Positions 34,547-46,641 of a stretch of DNA of 64,000 nucleotides are shown one piece after another (position 1 is the first letter of the stretch; every line of letters begins with the position of its first letter). Made by a program: the position numbers and the translations under genes. The notes beneath the pieces were generated by a model. That model was not told the DNA's origin. It ran no database searches and saw nothing but the letters and a program-made list of their open reading frames with translations. The stretch comes from Escallonia rubra. Lineage: Eukaryota; Streptophyta; Magnoliopsida; Escalloniales; Escalloniaceae. Location: contig JAVXUO010000360.1 in the NCBI GenBank assembly GCA_033065855.1, forward strand, positions 26,001 through 90,000, in the 5' to 3' direction.

Positions 34547-34998
34547 TGATAAACTAAAATATAAACTCCAGTAATTGGGGGATACCTGTCATTCCCAGTC
34601 AAATTGGGTCAAATTACAAAGTTGGTGATTACCTTATTAGAAAATAGGATTCTGAAAGGACCCTAACGGGATCCTCAAAGATCTTGACGTGATCCTCAAG
34701 GATCCTAACGCAACCTTAACGGATCTGGCCCCAAGGCCCAGCAGTCAGAATCCTAGACATACTAGGATTCTTCTACCTACAGCTATATAAAAGGGACTAC
34801 CCCTAGATACTCAAACAACTACACACACAGACACATAGTCTTTCATGCTTTCTCAAAGTCCCTATCCTGTAGATGCGTTCTGATTTAAGCATCAGAGAGT
34901 TTTTCACTGGGAACCTCACCCGGCGGTCACTTATTTTCTGTCGTGCAGGTCATCGTTCTAGGCTAGGGTGGTTCCAGAGCTTATTTTTAGCAGCAACA
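34547..34998 (+). repeat. 3' LTR of the non-autonomous element
   Basis: 452 bp, TGATAAACT...AGCAACA. It matches 30176-30623 with scattered differences. Its TATA box, CTATATAAAAGGG, lies near 34782-34794. CTTGG follows immediately. Confidence 0.93.
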
Positions 34999-35003
34999 CT
35001 TGG

Positions 35004-35685
35004 TATATGAATTAGGTGGTTGGTTGGTTAATTTCTCCATTGGATAATCACTTGAAACACATAAGCACATGTTTACCTAGCTCAATCCTAGATTTGGACA
35101 TTCATAACAGCTTGAGGTCTACTTAGTCTTTTGATTGGCTGACATTATAACACTAGCACTGGTGGCCTTGTATGTCAAGGCTAGGGCAAGAGGTATAACG
35201 AATGGCTTCATACGTATTATTCAACCTTATACATCATGGCATTACTTGTATAATATATCATGAAGTCAACCATATGGTTATACCCTTTCTGAGTAAACCC
35301 ATCCAAACCACCATTTTCACATGACCAAAATATCAAAAATGAGAACATGGTTGAAGAAAATATTAATGTACACACAATGTCATTCCTCTATGTGTGCCTT
35401 AGGCAGAATGCCCAGAAATAACGTGTCCATGATCGGTGCCCTAGTTTGGATTTTAGATCTTTTCAGTTCCCATGTTTACCTTTTGTTGCATCATGCGCAA
35501 CGAGTTCAAAATTATGTTCCTATATGGGCCGTTCATGAAGGGCACTAGGGCCTTCGACATGGGTATTATCATAAAATCCTCACCCAACTTTCTACGGGTT
35601 TAGTGAAAAGTTGGCAACATATATGATAAAGAGGCCAATTGTGATTTTTCTCAACAAACAACCAGTGTTCAAGATTCCTCGATAA
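35004..35685. other. Unassigned spacer
   Basis: A/T-rich DNA between the non-autonomous LTR element and the TIR element. No coding family, repeat or transposon end was recognised. Confidence 0.45.
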
Positions 35686-36654
35686 CTATGTAGCACAGGT
35701 GCGGCACTCAGGGTGAAGCACTGTCACGAAGTGCGCGTCGGGTGCGTGCGGGTGCGGGTGGGCGCCGAGTACGTCATGAGTCGTGTTGGGTGCATATCTG
35801 ATATTTATGATTTTTTAAATAGCGGGTGCAGCTCTGATACGAATCGAGTGCGTATCGCATAATTATGGGATGAAAACAAAAAAAATTAAAAGATTTTTCA
35901 AGGGTCAAACCACAAAAAATGAATTTTGGGGGGTCAAATTATACATAATGAAACATTTACTAAAAAAACCTAAACCAACATATCGGTGAGAGAGAGACTT
36001 TGAGAGAAAGCATCAGCAGCGGAGGCGAAGTAGCCACGACTAATCGCCGACGACCACCCGTGACCACTAGTGACGACCCAAAATCACCGAAGAACACCAA
36101 CAAAGAGTTTGAGAGCATAGATAAGAGGAAGCAGCAGCCACCGAACAGAGCTAGTGCCGTCGATGGCCATCAAACTGCTCCTACCTTTTCGGCATAACCC
36201 AAAAAACGAAAAAAAAAAGAAAAGAGAAAAAAAAGAAGAATCATGCAACGGTGAATACGACGACAATGCCTGCTTTTTTTACTCTCTTTCTTTCTTCACC
36301 AAAGACTTATTTTTCTTTTGACTCTCTGACTTTCTGTCTTTACTGATCTTTTGGCTCAACTTTATTTCTGGAGCTTTGTCACTTGTGGCCTTTGTTAGTC
36401 CATGTGTACAGCTGTATGGATATGTTCTTGTATTAGTAGATGAGTAAATGACCCATAATTTTTACATATTTTTGCAAGAGCTCATTAAACATATATATTT
36501 TTCCAAAATAAATATTAATTCTTTAAAATTATAAAAAGTAATATTAGTTATTTAAAATTATAAAAATTGTCGTATCCTAGCCGCACCTACATCTTGTTCT
36601 TTTTAAAATGTCATATCACTGTTCTGCACCCGTACCCATATCCTTGCTTCATAG
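35686..36654. mobile_element. Probable TIR DNA transposon, non-autonomous
   Basis: The left end, CTATGTAGCACAGG, and the right end, inverted as CTATGAAGCAAGG, form an imperfect inverted repeat. CTCGAT occurs immediately outside both ends (35678-35683 and 36655-36660), within what may be an 8-9 bp duplication that has since changed. Subterminal GGGTGCG-type motifs at the left and CCGTACCC/GCACCC at the right are also inverted. No transposase is present. Superfamily is uncertain (hAT or Mutator). Confidence 0.55.
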
Positions 36655-36660
36655 CTCGAT

Positions 36661-38090
36661 GGGCTTCAAACATTTAAACCCCACAACAAGTAACGATTAC
36701 AACCAATTAATGAATGCGTGCACGCCACAGTGTGAACTGGGTGGAAATCTATTGGTTTATCAGGAAGTTGTGACCCGTAGTTAGCTGGGTCCTGCATATC
36801 ACGTTAGTAAACCTTATTCCATCTCGACCTATGATTGCGTGAGTAGTCTAGTTGATCGGTCTGATTCTACTTTAGCCCGAAAGTACATGTGTCTGTATTG
36901 GGCTATGTAAGAAAATATGGTAGCTTACCCAATTTTTAGAAGGAAAAAAAAAATTTAAGCGTCAAGCATGGTTATCTAATTATGTGTGTGTGTGAAGTCG
37001 AAGCTGAGAGAAAGTGATCACGTCACCGCCTACGTGGACACCCTCTTACCACCACGTGAAATTTTCTTTTTTGACTTTTTGAAAGCATTTTGAATATATT
37101 TACCTGTGTAATAATGATTTGTATTTCTTTTTTATCTCTCCATCTCTTTTATTCAATTTGAGTTGGATTCCTTTTTGCCATTTAAAATTCAACCAATTAT
37201 ATAGATTTTATATTTCTCTCTCTTTGATGTCAATGTGTCCCATTTAAAATTTTTATCTATATCTTTCCAATTTCATTAAATTCTAAGATCTTGCCAAAAC
37301 TAATTCTCTATGTATTTTCTTTAATCTCAAATTTTTTCGATTGTTTAGAAGTCTAATATTCTCTACCAGTTTTCTCACTCTAAGATAATCTTCCTTTTTT
37401 TATTTCATTACAAGTTTATATATATGGTTTACTCTCCTTTTTTATTTCATTACAAGTTTATATATATGGTTTACTCTCTCATTTTATTTTTAGTCATTTT
37501 TTACATATCTTTACTCTTTTCTCAGTAGCCTTGAGTAATACAAATTTCAACGTAGGGATTATTATAGTTAAAACTATCACTATTATTGCTATTAGTTGGG
37601 ACAAACTATTTCTATCATCTTCACTTGTAGCTAAAAGCTAACAACTATTACTCAAGTTTATTTTTAATGAAAAAAATTGGTAGGAAAACTCATATAAAAA
37701 GGTAAAAATAAAATTTTTAATTATTCGTTTTGTCACTACCAATTCAATTTTGTTATTGTTATTAGAAAAACAAGTACAAGTTCTCTCGATCAGTACTTTG
37801 ACATTTATTACTCTTGTGTGCAACGCACAAATCAAAACTAGCCATAGATGAAAACTGAAGACATTCCTTATTGCTCAAAGTTAAAAAAAATAAAAAATAG
37901 AAAGGACAAATGAAAGTTAAGAGGCTATCCTGTGTTCTTGACCCAGGCTCAATTTAAAGTTTGGCTTTGGGATTTGAAAGAAAGTGGAGAACCGATAAGA
38001 ATACAAAGTCTATTCAGATTAATAAGCCCAATCACTAGAAACACAATCAAACTCCTAATCACCCTGCAGCTATCCAATTTGAACGCAACT
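36661..38090. other. A/T-rich gene-free stretch
   Basis: No gene is seen. A 52 bp direct duplication (TTTTTTATTTCATTACAAGT and following bases) occurs at about 37396-37484. The short minus-strand frame at 37638-37835 has no family similarity that I recognise. Confidence 0.45.
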
Positions 38091-38095
38091 CAAGT

Positions 38096-38439
38096 GAGTT
38101 TTTGCCCTTAATAATTCATTTTTAATACTTAATTACTTTTTTATCTCATTTTGAACCTTATTGACATATCTATCCCATTTTTGGAAATCATGATTTCAAA
38201 CAGAGATTTCAAGAAAAAAAAAACGTGGTTTGAAATAGAGATTTCTTTTAAAAACGTATGAAATCTCTGTTAGGAAGTAATATTTCAAAAGAAATATATG
38301 TTTCAAACCACGTTTTGTTCCTTTGAAATCTCTGTTTGGAATCACGATTTTTAAAAGTGAGATAGATAAGTAAATAAGATTCAAAATGGGATAAAAAAGT
38401 AATTAAATATTAAAAATAGGTTATTAAGGGCAAAAACTC
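38096..38439. mobile_element. Long-hairpin MITE
   Basis: The left arm begins GAGTTTTTGCCCTTAATAA and the right arm is its exact reverse complement at the tip. Similarity of the arms continues for well over 100 bp (TAATTACTTTTTTATC against GATAAAAAAGTAATTA), and smaller nested inverted repeats of AAATCTCTGTTT lie in the centre. At 344 bp the whole element can fold into one long hairpin. ACTCAAG lies close outside both ends (about 38088-38094 and 38442-38448) but not at equal distance, so the duplication length is not certain. Confidence 0.75.
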
Positions 38440-38833
38440 CGACTCAAGCTCTCAAGCAAGTATCATTCATACCATGCACCAAGACATCACTCCAACTGCT
38501 TTCAAGATGAGTGAAGAGGGAATTTGACCATTGACAAGGAGTTGCAGTCAAGAATGAAAATTTGTGAATAGAAAATTGATATTCAACTGTTACAAGGAAT
38601 CAAGTGAATGGTTGGCGCACTCTAATAAAAACTCATTATACAAGAAGTTCTAAGTGTCAAGATCCAACTGGCTGGTCAAGGGATAGTCCAGCCTCTTGAA
38701 GTTTTTGCCTGGATGGCCTACCATCTTTCACCGTACCCTAACAATTTGTGGCTCGACCATATGTCAGCACTATTAATATTGTACTCCCTTCAAGCTCTGT
38801 TTAATTGACTCGCATCACCGCGGTGAGACTTGT

Positions 38834-40829
38834 TGTAATACCCCGGACTTTTGGGTACTTGTGTAAATAACAATTAAAAAAAAATTATTGTGATTTTGGA
38901 TTGAGTATTGGACCTTAGATAAATTATTTTGAGTCCTTTTAGAGAAGAAATTAATATTTAATAGTATTACTGGCTAATGTGATTGGATTAGGAAAAGGCA
39001 AAGAAAAAAAAAAGAGATTTCAACTTGGATTAGGATTTTAAGTCATATTGTGATTAAATTAGTAATGAGATCTATTAGTTGTATAATAATTACACTAGGA
39101 ATAAGGATTTTAGTTGTGTTATAATTACACTAGAAATTGGGACTTCAAGTTATATTAGAATTAGATTAGCAAACTATATAAGGAGGAAGAAGACATAAGA
39201 GTCTTCATATTTTTTTGAACAAAGAAGAGAAAAGAGAAAAGAGTCAAGTGCATTCTTTTGGGTATTCAAGCAAAGAGGCGGTGATTGATCTAAGATAAAG
39301 AGTCGGGTGCATTCTTTTGGGTATTCAAGCAAAAAAAGGCGGTGATTGATTCAAGATAGAGAGGAGATTCTTGACATGATATTGTTACTTTGAAGTAAAG
39401 ATCTAAGATAAAGAGGAGATTTTCAACAAGATATTCGTTACTTTGAAGTAAGGGTTCTTACGCCGTCTTTCCGTTTTATACATGAGATCTATGTGCTTTG
39501 CTTTGATTCCCAAAAATATATTTGTCTTTGAGCGTATTTTTGTTATCATCACGCTTTTTGTAACGTTACCAATGATCTTATTTTACTGTCTTGTAATTTG
39601 CATTCAAGATGGTTCCCATGTGATTTATAAAAAATTATGTTCGTTTTATCGGAAGAAGTTACGCCGTCGATTCTTTTTCTCTTGTGTCAAAACCTCTGCG
39701 GCAAAGTAACAAGACAGCAGTGTAGTCGTCCTTTTAAATCAGAGTCGACCGTCCTTTTTCTTTGTTTTCTCTTGAGAAGTCGTGCTTCACCGTTCAGATT
39801 CCAGTTACAAACAAAGGACATGCCACGTGTCTCTTTCTGGGTGTCTTTTTCTTTTTAAAACTTTTATTGATCTTTGTGCCACTAAAGTTTTATCCGAAAA
39901 TTTCTTTTGCCAATATCTCACTCATCCGATCTCTGACTGATCTGATTTTTTATTTCGTTAGATTCGTATATCCGTTCTCTTCGATTTGAGTCTACAATGA
40001 CATTTTTTGGACTTCGAATGAATATTCGCTATATGTATCAAATTACTTTGTGGGTGATATTTGTGTTTGAAAGTCACTTTTGATTATCGTGACTTATATG
40101 TGACGCGCCGGCTGCGATATTCGACATGGTATAACCATGATTTGTGATGCTTAATAATAAGCAATTGTGTATGTGACACCCACAAGATTTGGTAAAAATA
40201 TTTTGATATTCGACTTATTGGTTATGTAACCCCTCTTGGGTTGATTTGTTATTCGTGTTTGAATCGATATTCGACTTATTGGTTATTAAACCCTCTTTTG
40301 GTCGCTTCTGTTGTTCATTTGTAAAATTCGATTAAGTTATCTGAATTCCTATTTATTGGCTCTATTTGATAACTCTAGTTTCGTATTCGTTTTTGGCCCT
40401 CTGTGTGTAAGATCTTTTACTGGGCAATTCGTGCTCACCCTTTTGTTTTTCGTTTCTTTCCCCTTCCAGGCCAAAAGTAGCACGAAGGGAGAGATATTAG
40501 TGCAGCGGTGGAAATTGCTCTGGTTTCTGATATTAAGAATAGAGCTTATGATTTCTTTAGACGAAATATTGGTTAGTTGATTTATATTCTTTTGGATTCA
40601 GATATTTAGTCTAAGAGACTTGTAATAAAGTTTTGAAGTATTTTGGAAGTAAGTTTTTGAAGGGATTGTATATAAGTGCTGGACTATTTTTGGAGTTAAA
40701 TATTTGAGATTTAGATAATTGTGTTTGTGGTATCCTAGATGCTCTGCTCTGCCTTTATAATAGTTATGTCATTAATGTATGAATTTTTGTTTAAGAACGT
40801 GTTCGGACCCTCGGGTTCGGGGCGTTACA
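38834..40829 (+). repeat. 5' LTR of the 38.8 kb gypsy element
   Basis: 1,996 bp. It contains an internal ~60 bp duplication (GTGCATTCTTTTGGGTATTC and following bases, about 39248 and 39308) that is also present in the 3' LTR, so it predates the insertion. Short open frames such as 39482-39709 recur in both LTRs but show no protein family. Confidence 0.93.
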
Positions 40830-40831
40830 GA

Positions 40832-40850
40832 ATGGTATCAGAGCTTAGGT
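40832..40850 (+). other. Primer-binding site, initiator Met-tRNA type
   Basis: TGGTATCAGAGCTTAGG starts three bases after the LTR end. It confirms plus-strand orientation. Confidence 0.88.
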
Positions 40851-41190
40851 TTGAGATTCTGTAGACTCCTAAGCCTAAGATATATGTGATTGGGATTAGA
40901 CCTTGAAAAGGTGGATTAAGTTTTGAGAATTTATTTCATATTTGGGCATAAGATTGTGATTCAGGTCGAGTACACAATAGTAGAACATATGTTATTTGCC
41001 TTTGGAATTCAAATATTTTTAAGTGTCAATCAAAGAGGAGGATTAAACGATAGGACTATGATCTTTTGATGTCTATGAGTTTATCTATCAAGTTGGGTAC
41101 GGAAAAGGTTGTGATTTTAAGATACAAGTGCTATAGTGACAGATATTTTGTAGTGAATTTGAAAGAAGGCATTGACATTACTAGATCCTG

Positions 41191-43339
41191 ATGCCACTTT
41201 ATTCATTTGTTTCGATATTGTTTTGTAAGTATCTAAGGGTTAGACCTAGAAACTCGAAAGCACAGCTATATGTAGTTACCCTTATAGAAAACCCTGTGAT
41301 GGCCCTTATGGTTTATAATTATTGCCCCATCAGTATCGATGACAGAGATTTGACAGTTGACTTAGTTTTCTGGATATGAAACAGTTCGATATAATTTTGG
41401 GTATGGACTGATTTTTTTTCCAATCATTCCAAGATGGATTGTTTTGGAAAAGAGAATGGTTAAATGATAAGGTATGATCTTCTGGTGAATAACTCTAATA
41501 GCTAGTAGCTATAGGCTGCATTGTGATTGAGAAATATAAGTGATGTGGTAGATTAGAGAATTAAACTTTGGTGGATGCAAGATATATGTGTGTAATGTTG
41601 TAATTTTAAGGTAATACTTTTCTGTGATGGATTTGGTAATAGTTTGAGGTGGTTGGTTTTGAGGTATCAGAGTGCGCAGCGAAAGCATGGTGGTCTTTGG
41701 TGTGATGTGTAAGTGCGTATAGAATTAATTATCCGTATTGGCTAAGTCAAAGTGGTATACTTCGAAGGTTGTTCGATGGACTTGGTTTTATGTCAGAATA
41801 ATAAAATAGATGAAGAAAATAGTTATCATTCGGTGACCTCATGATTTTGGTTAGTGAACTTCGTAGACATTGCATTGTAACATTTTAAATTGGGCCTTAG
41901 ACATTGAGCTGGTGGTCTTGGCAGTTAATGGAATACATATAGAAAGATTGAGTTTGGTGTTGTCTTTAGTAACCATGTATTTGAAGTAGTAAGATGATTC
42001 TGGGTATAGAATTATGGAATTTATATTTGCGGTTTGATTAAGTATCATCATTATTTGGAAGGCTAATGTGTGGCCGATGCATTGGGCGGAAAGCATGCCA
42101 ATATCTTAGCAACTTTAGTTACTACTTAGTCTCAGTTGTCAGTGAAGCTTCACTAAGGGAGCATTGAGATGACTCCATTTGTGGCTTTTTATGAGCATAT
42201 ATTTGATCACCTAGATACTAGTATATAGTTAAGGTGGTGATGAGAAAAGAAGTTAGAACTCAAGGTTTGGATCTCGCAGAGTACAAGTCGTATGTGACAA
42301 TTACTCAGTACTTGGTACACTCAGGCTTAAAGTTAAGCGTGTTTTTATAAGGCGGATTATGCAAGGGTATGATTTGATGTATTATCGGAGTAGCGCAATG
42401 GAAGCGTAAGGAATTGGAGATTGATTTCAGTTGATGCTTATGTGTTGAATTTGAGTAGAGTAATTTGGTTCACTACGTTTTGTATACTGGATAAGTCATA
42501 AATACTTCGAGGTTAGAATTTCATTCAAAAGTGGAGGAATATAATGACTCGTGTTGGAAAGCAGGAAATTATTTTTGATGATAAGGAGTAAGGATTCGAT
42601 TAAGATGCTTGCTAACTTGTACATTCGAGAGATTCTAAGATTGTATGGAGTGCCCTTGTCCATTGTGTCTGACGGAGATCCGATATTTACTTCACGTTTT
42701 TGGAGTAGTTTGCAAGAGGGCATGGATACAAGGTTGAATTGTAGCACAACTTTCCATCCACGGACACATGGACAATCCGAACGGACTATTCAGACATTAG
42801 AGGATATGCTTCGAGCTTGTGTTTTGGATTTTCGGGGTAATTGAGACAGTCATCTACTGTTAATTGATTTGCTTATAATAATAGTTATCATGCTAAGTAT
42901 TCAGATGACACCATTTGAGGCTCATAAATCACCTATAGGTTGGAGCGAGATTGGGGAAAATAGGCCCAAAACTTGTCCAGATTACTGCAGACAAAATTAT
43001 TGTGATTAGAGACATCGTCAACTAGAATTTAATGTTGGTGTGCAAGAGTTTTTACGAGTTTCTCCGCAAAAAAAAAGTGTGTTGAGGTTCGGAAAGAAAG
43101 GGAAATTAGCTCAGAGATTTATTGGACCATTTGAGATCTTGAAACGAGTTGGTACACTTGCTTATCGTCTAGCTTTACATCCTAATTTGTCAAACATACA
43201 TAACGTCTTTCATGTTTTGACCTTGAGGAAGTATGTCTTTGAACCCCTCATGTTATTCAGTTCGAGCCAATCCAAGTTAAGCACGATTTATCCTACAAGG
43301 AGCAACCTGAACGCATTTTGGAATGAGATGAGCATGTGA
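41191..43339 (+). pseudogene. Degenerate protease/RNase H/integrase remains of the gypsy element
   Basis: The protease C-terminal part is recognisable at about 41275-41460 (CPISIDDRDLTVDLV; beyond a stop, a LGMDWL-like box). Near 42060 a GRCIGRKA-type reading is the worn end of RNase H (ADALSRK in intact relatives). Integrase follows from about 42600: [16 protein letters not shown] with the second core Asp, [20 protein letters not shown] with the catalytic Glu, and the C-terminal GKKGKLAQRFIGPFEIL and VGTLAYRLALHPNLSNIHNV (43040-43339). Gag, RT and the integrase zinc domain are absent or unrecognisable. The C-terminal motifs are those of chromovirus-type plant gypsy elements. Confidence 0.85.
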
Positions 43340-43503
43340 TGTGCTCTAAGACGATGGCTTTTGTGAAGGTGTTATGACGTAACCATCCTGAAAGGGAAAC
43401 TACTTGAGAACTAGAGGAAGTTATGCGGGAAAAACATCCTCAACTTTTTGATAATTAAGGTACGTTCAATTCCGAGGACGGAATTATTTTAAGGGGGGGA
43501 GAA

Positions 43504-45495
43504 TGTAATACCCCGGATTTTTTGGTACTTGTGTAAAGAACAATTAAAAACTATTATGTTTTTGGATTGAGTATTGGACCTTAGATAAATTATTTTGAGT
43601 CCTTTTAGAGAAGAAATTAATATTTAATAGTATTACTGGCTAATGTGATTGGATTAGGAAAAGGCAAAGAAAAAAAAAAGAGATTTCGACTTGGATTAGG
43701 ATTTTAAGTCATATTGTGATTAAATTAATAATGAGCTATTTTAGTTGTATAATAGTTGTACTAGGAATAAGGATTTTAGTTGTGTTATAATTACACTAGA
43801 GATTGGGACTTCGAGTTATATTAGAATTAGATTAGCAAACTATATAAGGAGGAAGAAGACATAAGAGTCTTCATATTTTTTTTGAGACAAAGGAGAGAAA
43901 AGAGAAAAGTGCTAATGCATTCTTTTGGGTATTCAAGCAAGGAGGCGGTGATTGATCTAAGATAAAGAGTCGGGTGCATTCTTTTGGGTATTCAAGCAAA
44001 AAAGGCGGTGATTGATTCAAGATAGAGAGGAGATTCTTGACATGATATTGTTACTTTGAAGTAAAGATCTAAGATAAAGATGAGATTTTTGACATGATAT
44101 TTGTTACTTTGAGGTAAGGGTTCTTACGCCGTCTTTCCGTGTTATACACGAAATCTATGTGCTATACTCTGATTCCCAAAAATATATTTGTCTTCGAGCG
44201 TATTTTTTATCATCACGCTTTTTGTAACGTTTTCAATGATCTTATTTTACTGTCTTTTAATTTGCATTCAAGATGGTTCCCATGTGATTTATAAAAAATT
44301 ATGTTCGTTTTATCGGAAGAAGTTACGCCGTCGATTCTTTTTCTCTTGTGTCAAAACCTCTGCGGCAAAGTAACAAGACAGCAGTGTAGTCGTCCTTTTA
44401 AATCAGAGTCGACCTTCCATTTTCTTTGTTTTCTCTTGAAGAAGTCGTGCTCCACCGTTCAGATTCCAGTTACAAACAAAGGACATGCCACGTGTCACAT
44501 TCTGGGTGGCTTTTTCTTTTTAAAACTTTTATTGATCTTTGTGCCACTAAAGTTTTATCCGAAAATTTCTTTTGCCAATATCTCACTCATCCGATCTCTG
44601 ACTGATCTGATTTTTTATTTCGTTAGATTCGTATATCCGTTCTCTTCGATTTGAGTCTACAATGACAATTTTTGGACTTCGAATAAATATTTGCTATATT
44701 TATCAAATTACTTTGTGGGTGATATTTGTGTTTGAAAGTCACTTTTGATTATCGTGACTTATATGTGACGCGCCGGCTGCGATATTCGACATGGTATAAC
44801 CATGATTTGTGATGCTTAATAATAAGCAATTTGTGTATGTGACACCCACAAGATTTGGTAAAAATATTTTGATATTCGACTTATTGGTTATGTAACCCCT
44901 CTTGGGTTGATTTGTTATTCGTGTTTGAATCGATATTTGACCAATTGTTTATTAAACCCTCTTTTGGTCGCTTATGTTATTCGCTTGTAAAATTCGATTG
45001 AGTTATCTGAATTCCTATTTATTGGCTATATTTGATAACTCTAGTTTCGTATTCATTTTTGGCCCTCTGTGTGTAAGATTTTTTTCTGGGCAATTCGTGC
45101 TCACCCTTTTGTTTTTCGTTTCTTTCCCCTTCCAGGCCAAAAGTAGCACGAAGGGAGAGATATTAGTGCAGCGGTGGAAATTGCTCTGGTTTCTGATATT
45201 AAGAATAGAGCTTATGATTTCTTTAGACGAAATATTGGTTAGTTGATTTATATTCTTTTGGATTCAGATATTTAGTCTAAGAGACTTGTAATAAAGTTTT
45301 GAAGTATTTTGGAAGTAAGTTTTTGAAGGGATTGTATATAAGTGTTGGATTATTTTTGGAGTTAAATATTTGAGATTTAGATAATTGTGTTTGTGGTATC
45401 CTAGATGCTCTGCTCTGCCTTTATAATAGTTATGTCATTAATGTGTGGATTTTGGTTTAAGAACGTGCTCGGACCCTCGGGTTCGGGGCGTTACA
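43504..45495 (+). repeat. 3' LTR of the 38.8 kb gypsy element
   Basis: 1,992 bp, matching 38834-40829 throughout with scattered substitutions and short indels. It is followed directly by the CTTGT duplication. Confidence 0.93.
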
Positions 45496-45500
45496 CTTGT

Positions 45501-46633
45501 TCTGAGTGGCGGTTCCCCTGGATCATTTCTTCTCGACCACGACAGTACTTTTCATCCCCTTATATAGGTTTTGTGGTCTAGAGTTTAGAGGTCTTTGAAG
45601 GACCGCATGTTCTTTGTGACCTTTACTGCGAGGCAATGGCGTTACCATTACCGTTTGAATCGCAGCTGGAATTTGCAGTGGCTACTCTTTCATTGACTGT
45701 GCTGGACGTGGCATTCACGCCCATCTCCGGAAGAATGGGCCTTGGAGAAGATCTTCTCGGAGTAACCTCCGAGTTTTGGACCGTCTGGACGGAGGAGCTA
45801 GTTTCATTTTTTACTTTAGAGGGGAGGTTATAGGATACGCTTTTGTTTCATTATTAACAAAAGAAAGGAGAAAATTTACCAACTTGTTCTTCCTGTAAAG
45901 TTTTTGTCATTTAAATCCATCTGTGGGCTTCGCTTGGTGTTACTTGTATCATGTTTTTACCGTAATTTTTGTTTTATATATATTGTTAGTTACAGGTTCA
46001 AAAGATCAAAAGCAAAAGAAGCATGCTCTTTCCCTTGCTAGACACTGAAACAATTCAAATTTGATGTTTAATCTGCTTTGAACAAACTATTAAAGCATGA
46101 TTTTGTAATTAAGAAACAAGTTCAAAGACTTGTTTAACTTCTTTTCATGTGGTTTTAGTAGTTACTAGCCTGAGTACTTGTGTAAGAAGAATTGGTCAGA
46201 CATTGTTAACTTATTTTTCTTATCGAAACATCTGATTTGTTCACCAGCATGTGTGGAGGTCGCCACAATAGCTTCTCTAACCACCATCCTTTGTTCCCCC
46301 GCGTCCAATCCATTCTAGAATCAAGCAGCGTCCATCCTCCAGATTCTATCTCGAATAATATATGCAAGCATGCAAAGTGAAGTTTTTGAATTTTCTTTTG
46401 ATTCATAATCTGCTCCAGAAAATTAGAAAGCAAAAAGAAAAGAAAAAATGTACACGTTATCAAGAGATATGACTACAATTTGACACACACTGTGAGAGAA
46501 GGAAATGAGTGCGCAGATTACCTTGTAAACGTAGGGCGGTTTGCATCTCAAAAAGCAATAATTTGGGACATTTCAAAAAGGAAAACTGAACACTAATGCT
46601 GGGACGGAGGGATGTAGCCACATCCTAGGTATC
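45501..46633. other. Unassigned spacer with one small open frame
   Basis: A 65-residue plus-strand frame at 45636-45833 (MALPLPFESQLEF) is compositionally protein-like but matches no family I know, so I do not call it a gene. Near 46600 GGGACGGAGGGATGTAG resembles a Stowaway-type MITE end without a visible partner. Confidence 0.35.
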
Positions 46634-46641
46634 ACTGCAGC

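Larger units (their letters stand above)
30176..34998 (+). mobile_element. Non-autonomous LTR retrotransposon without pol
   Basis: LTRs at 30176-30623 and 34547-34998 match almost throughout and both run TGAT...AGCAACA. The 5 bp target duplication CTTGG is perfect (30171-30175 and 34999-35003). A primer site follows the 5' LTR and a purine tract (GAAAGTAGGGGGC, 34531-34543) precedes the 3' LTR. The 3.9 kb interior has no RT, RNase H, integrase or protease. It contains a GC-rich segment (30715-31710), an A/T-rich middle and a 77 bp higher-order repeat array. It must have been mobilised by proteins from another element; the primer site is of the same type as that of the Tat element at 6552. Confidence 0.92.
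38834..45495 (+). mobile_element. Ty3/gypsy chromovirus-type element with gutted pol
   Basis: LTRs lie at 38834-40829 and 43504-45495 (TGTAATACCCCGG...GGGGCGTTACA). The target duplication CTTGT is perfect (38829-38833 and 45496-45500). A Met-tRNA primer site follows the 5' LTR and a purine tract AAGGGGGGAGAA precedes the 3' LTR. The interior is only 2,674 bp and keeps parts of protease, the end of RNase H and the integrase; gag and nearly all of RT are missing. The surviving pieces are full of stops. The LTRs look only a few percent different, so the copy seems to have inserted in an already defective state. Confidence 0.93.

Noticed and set aside
39482..39989. Small Phe-rich frames present in both LTRs of the 38.8 kb element
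   Set aside because: Duplicated only because LTRs are duplicated; no family similarity, and they sit upstream of the primer site.
45636..45833. 65-residue plus-strand frame
   Set aside because: Length and composition are compatible with chance; no family, no splice context, no conserved neighbour.
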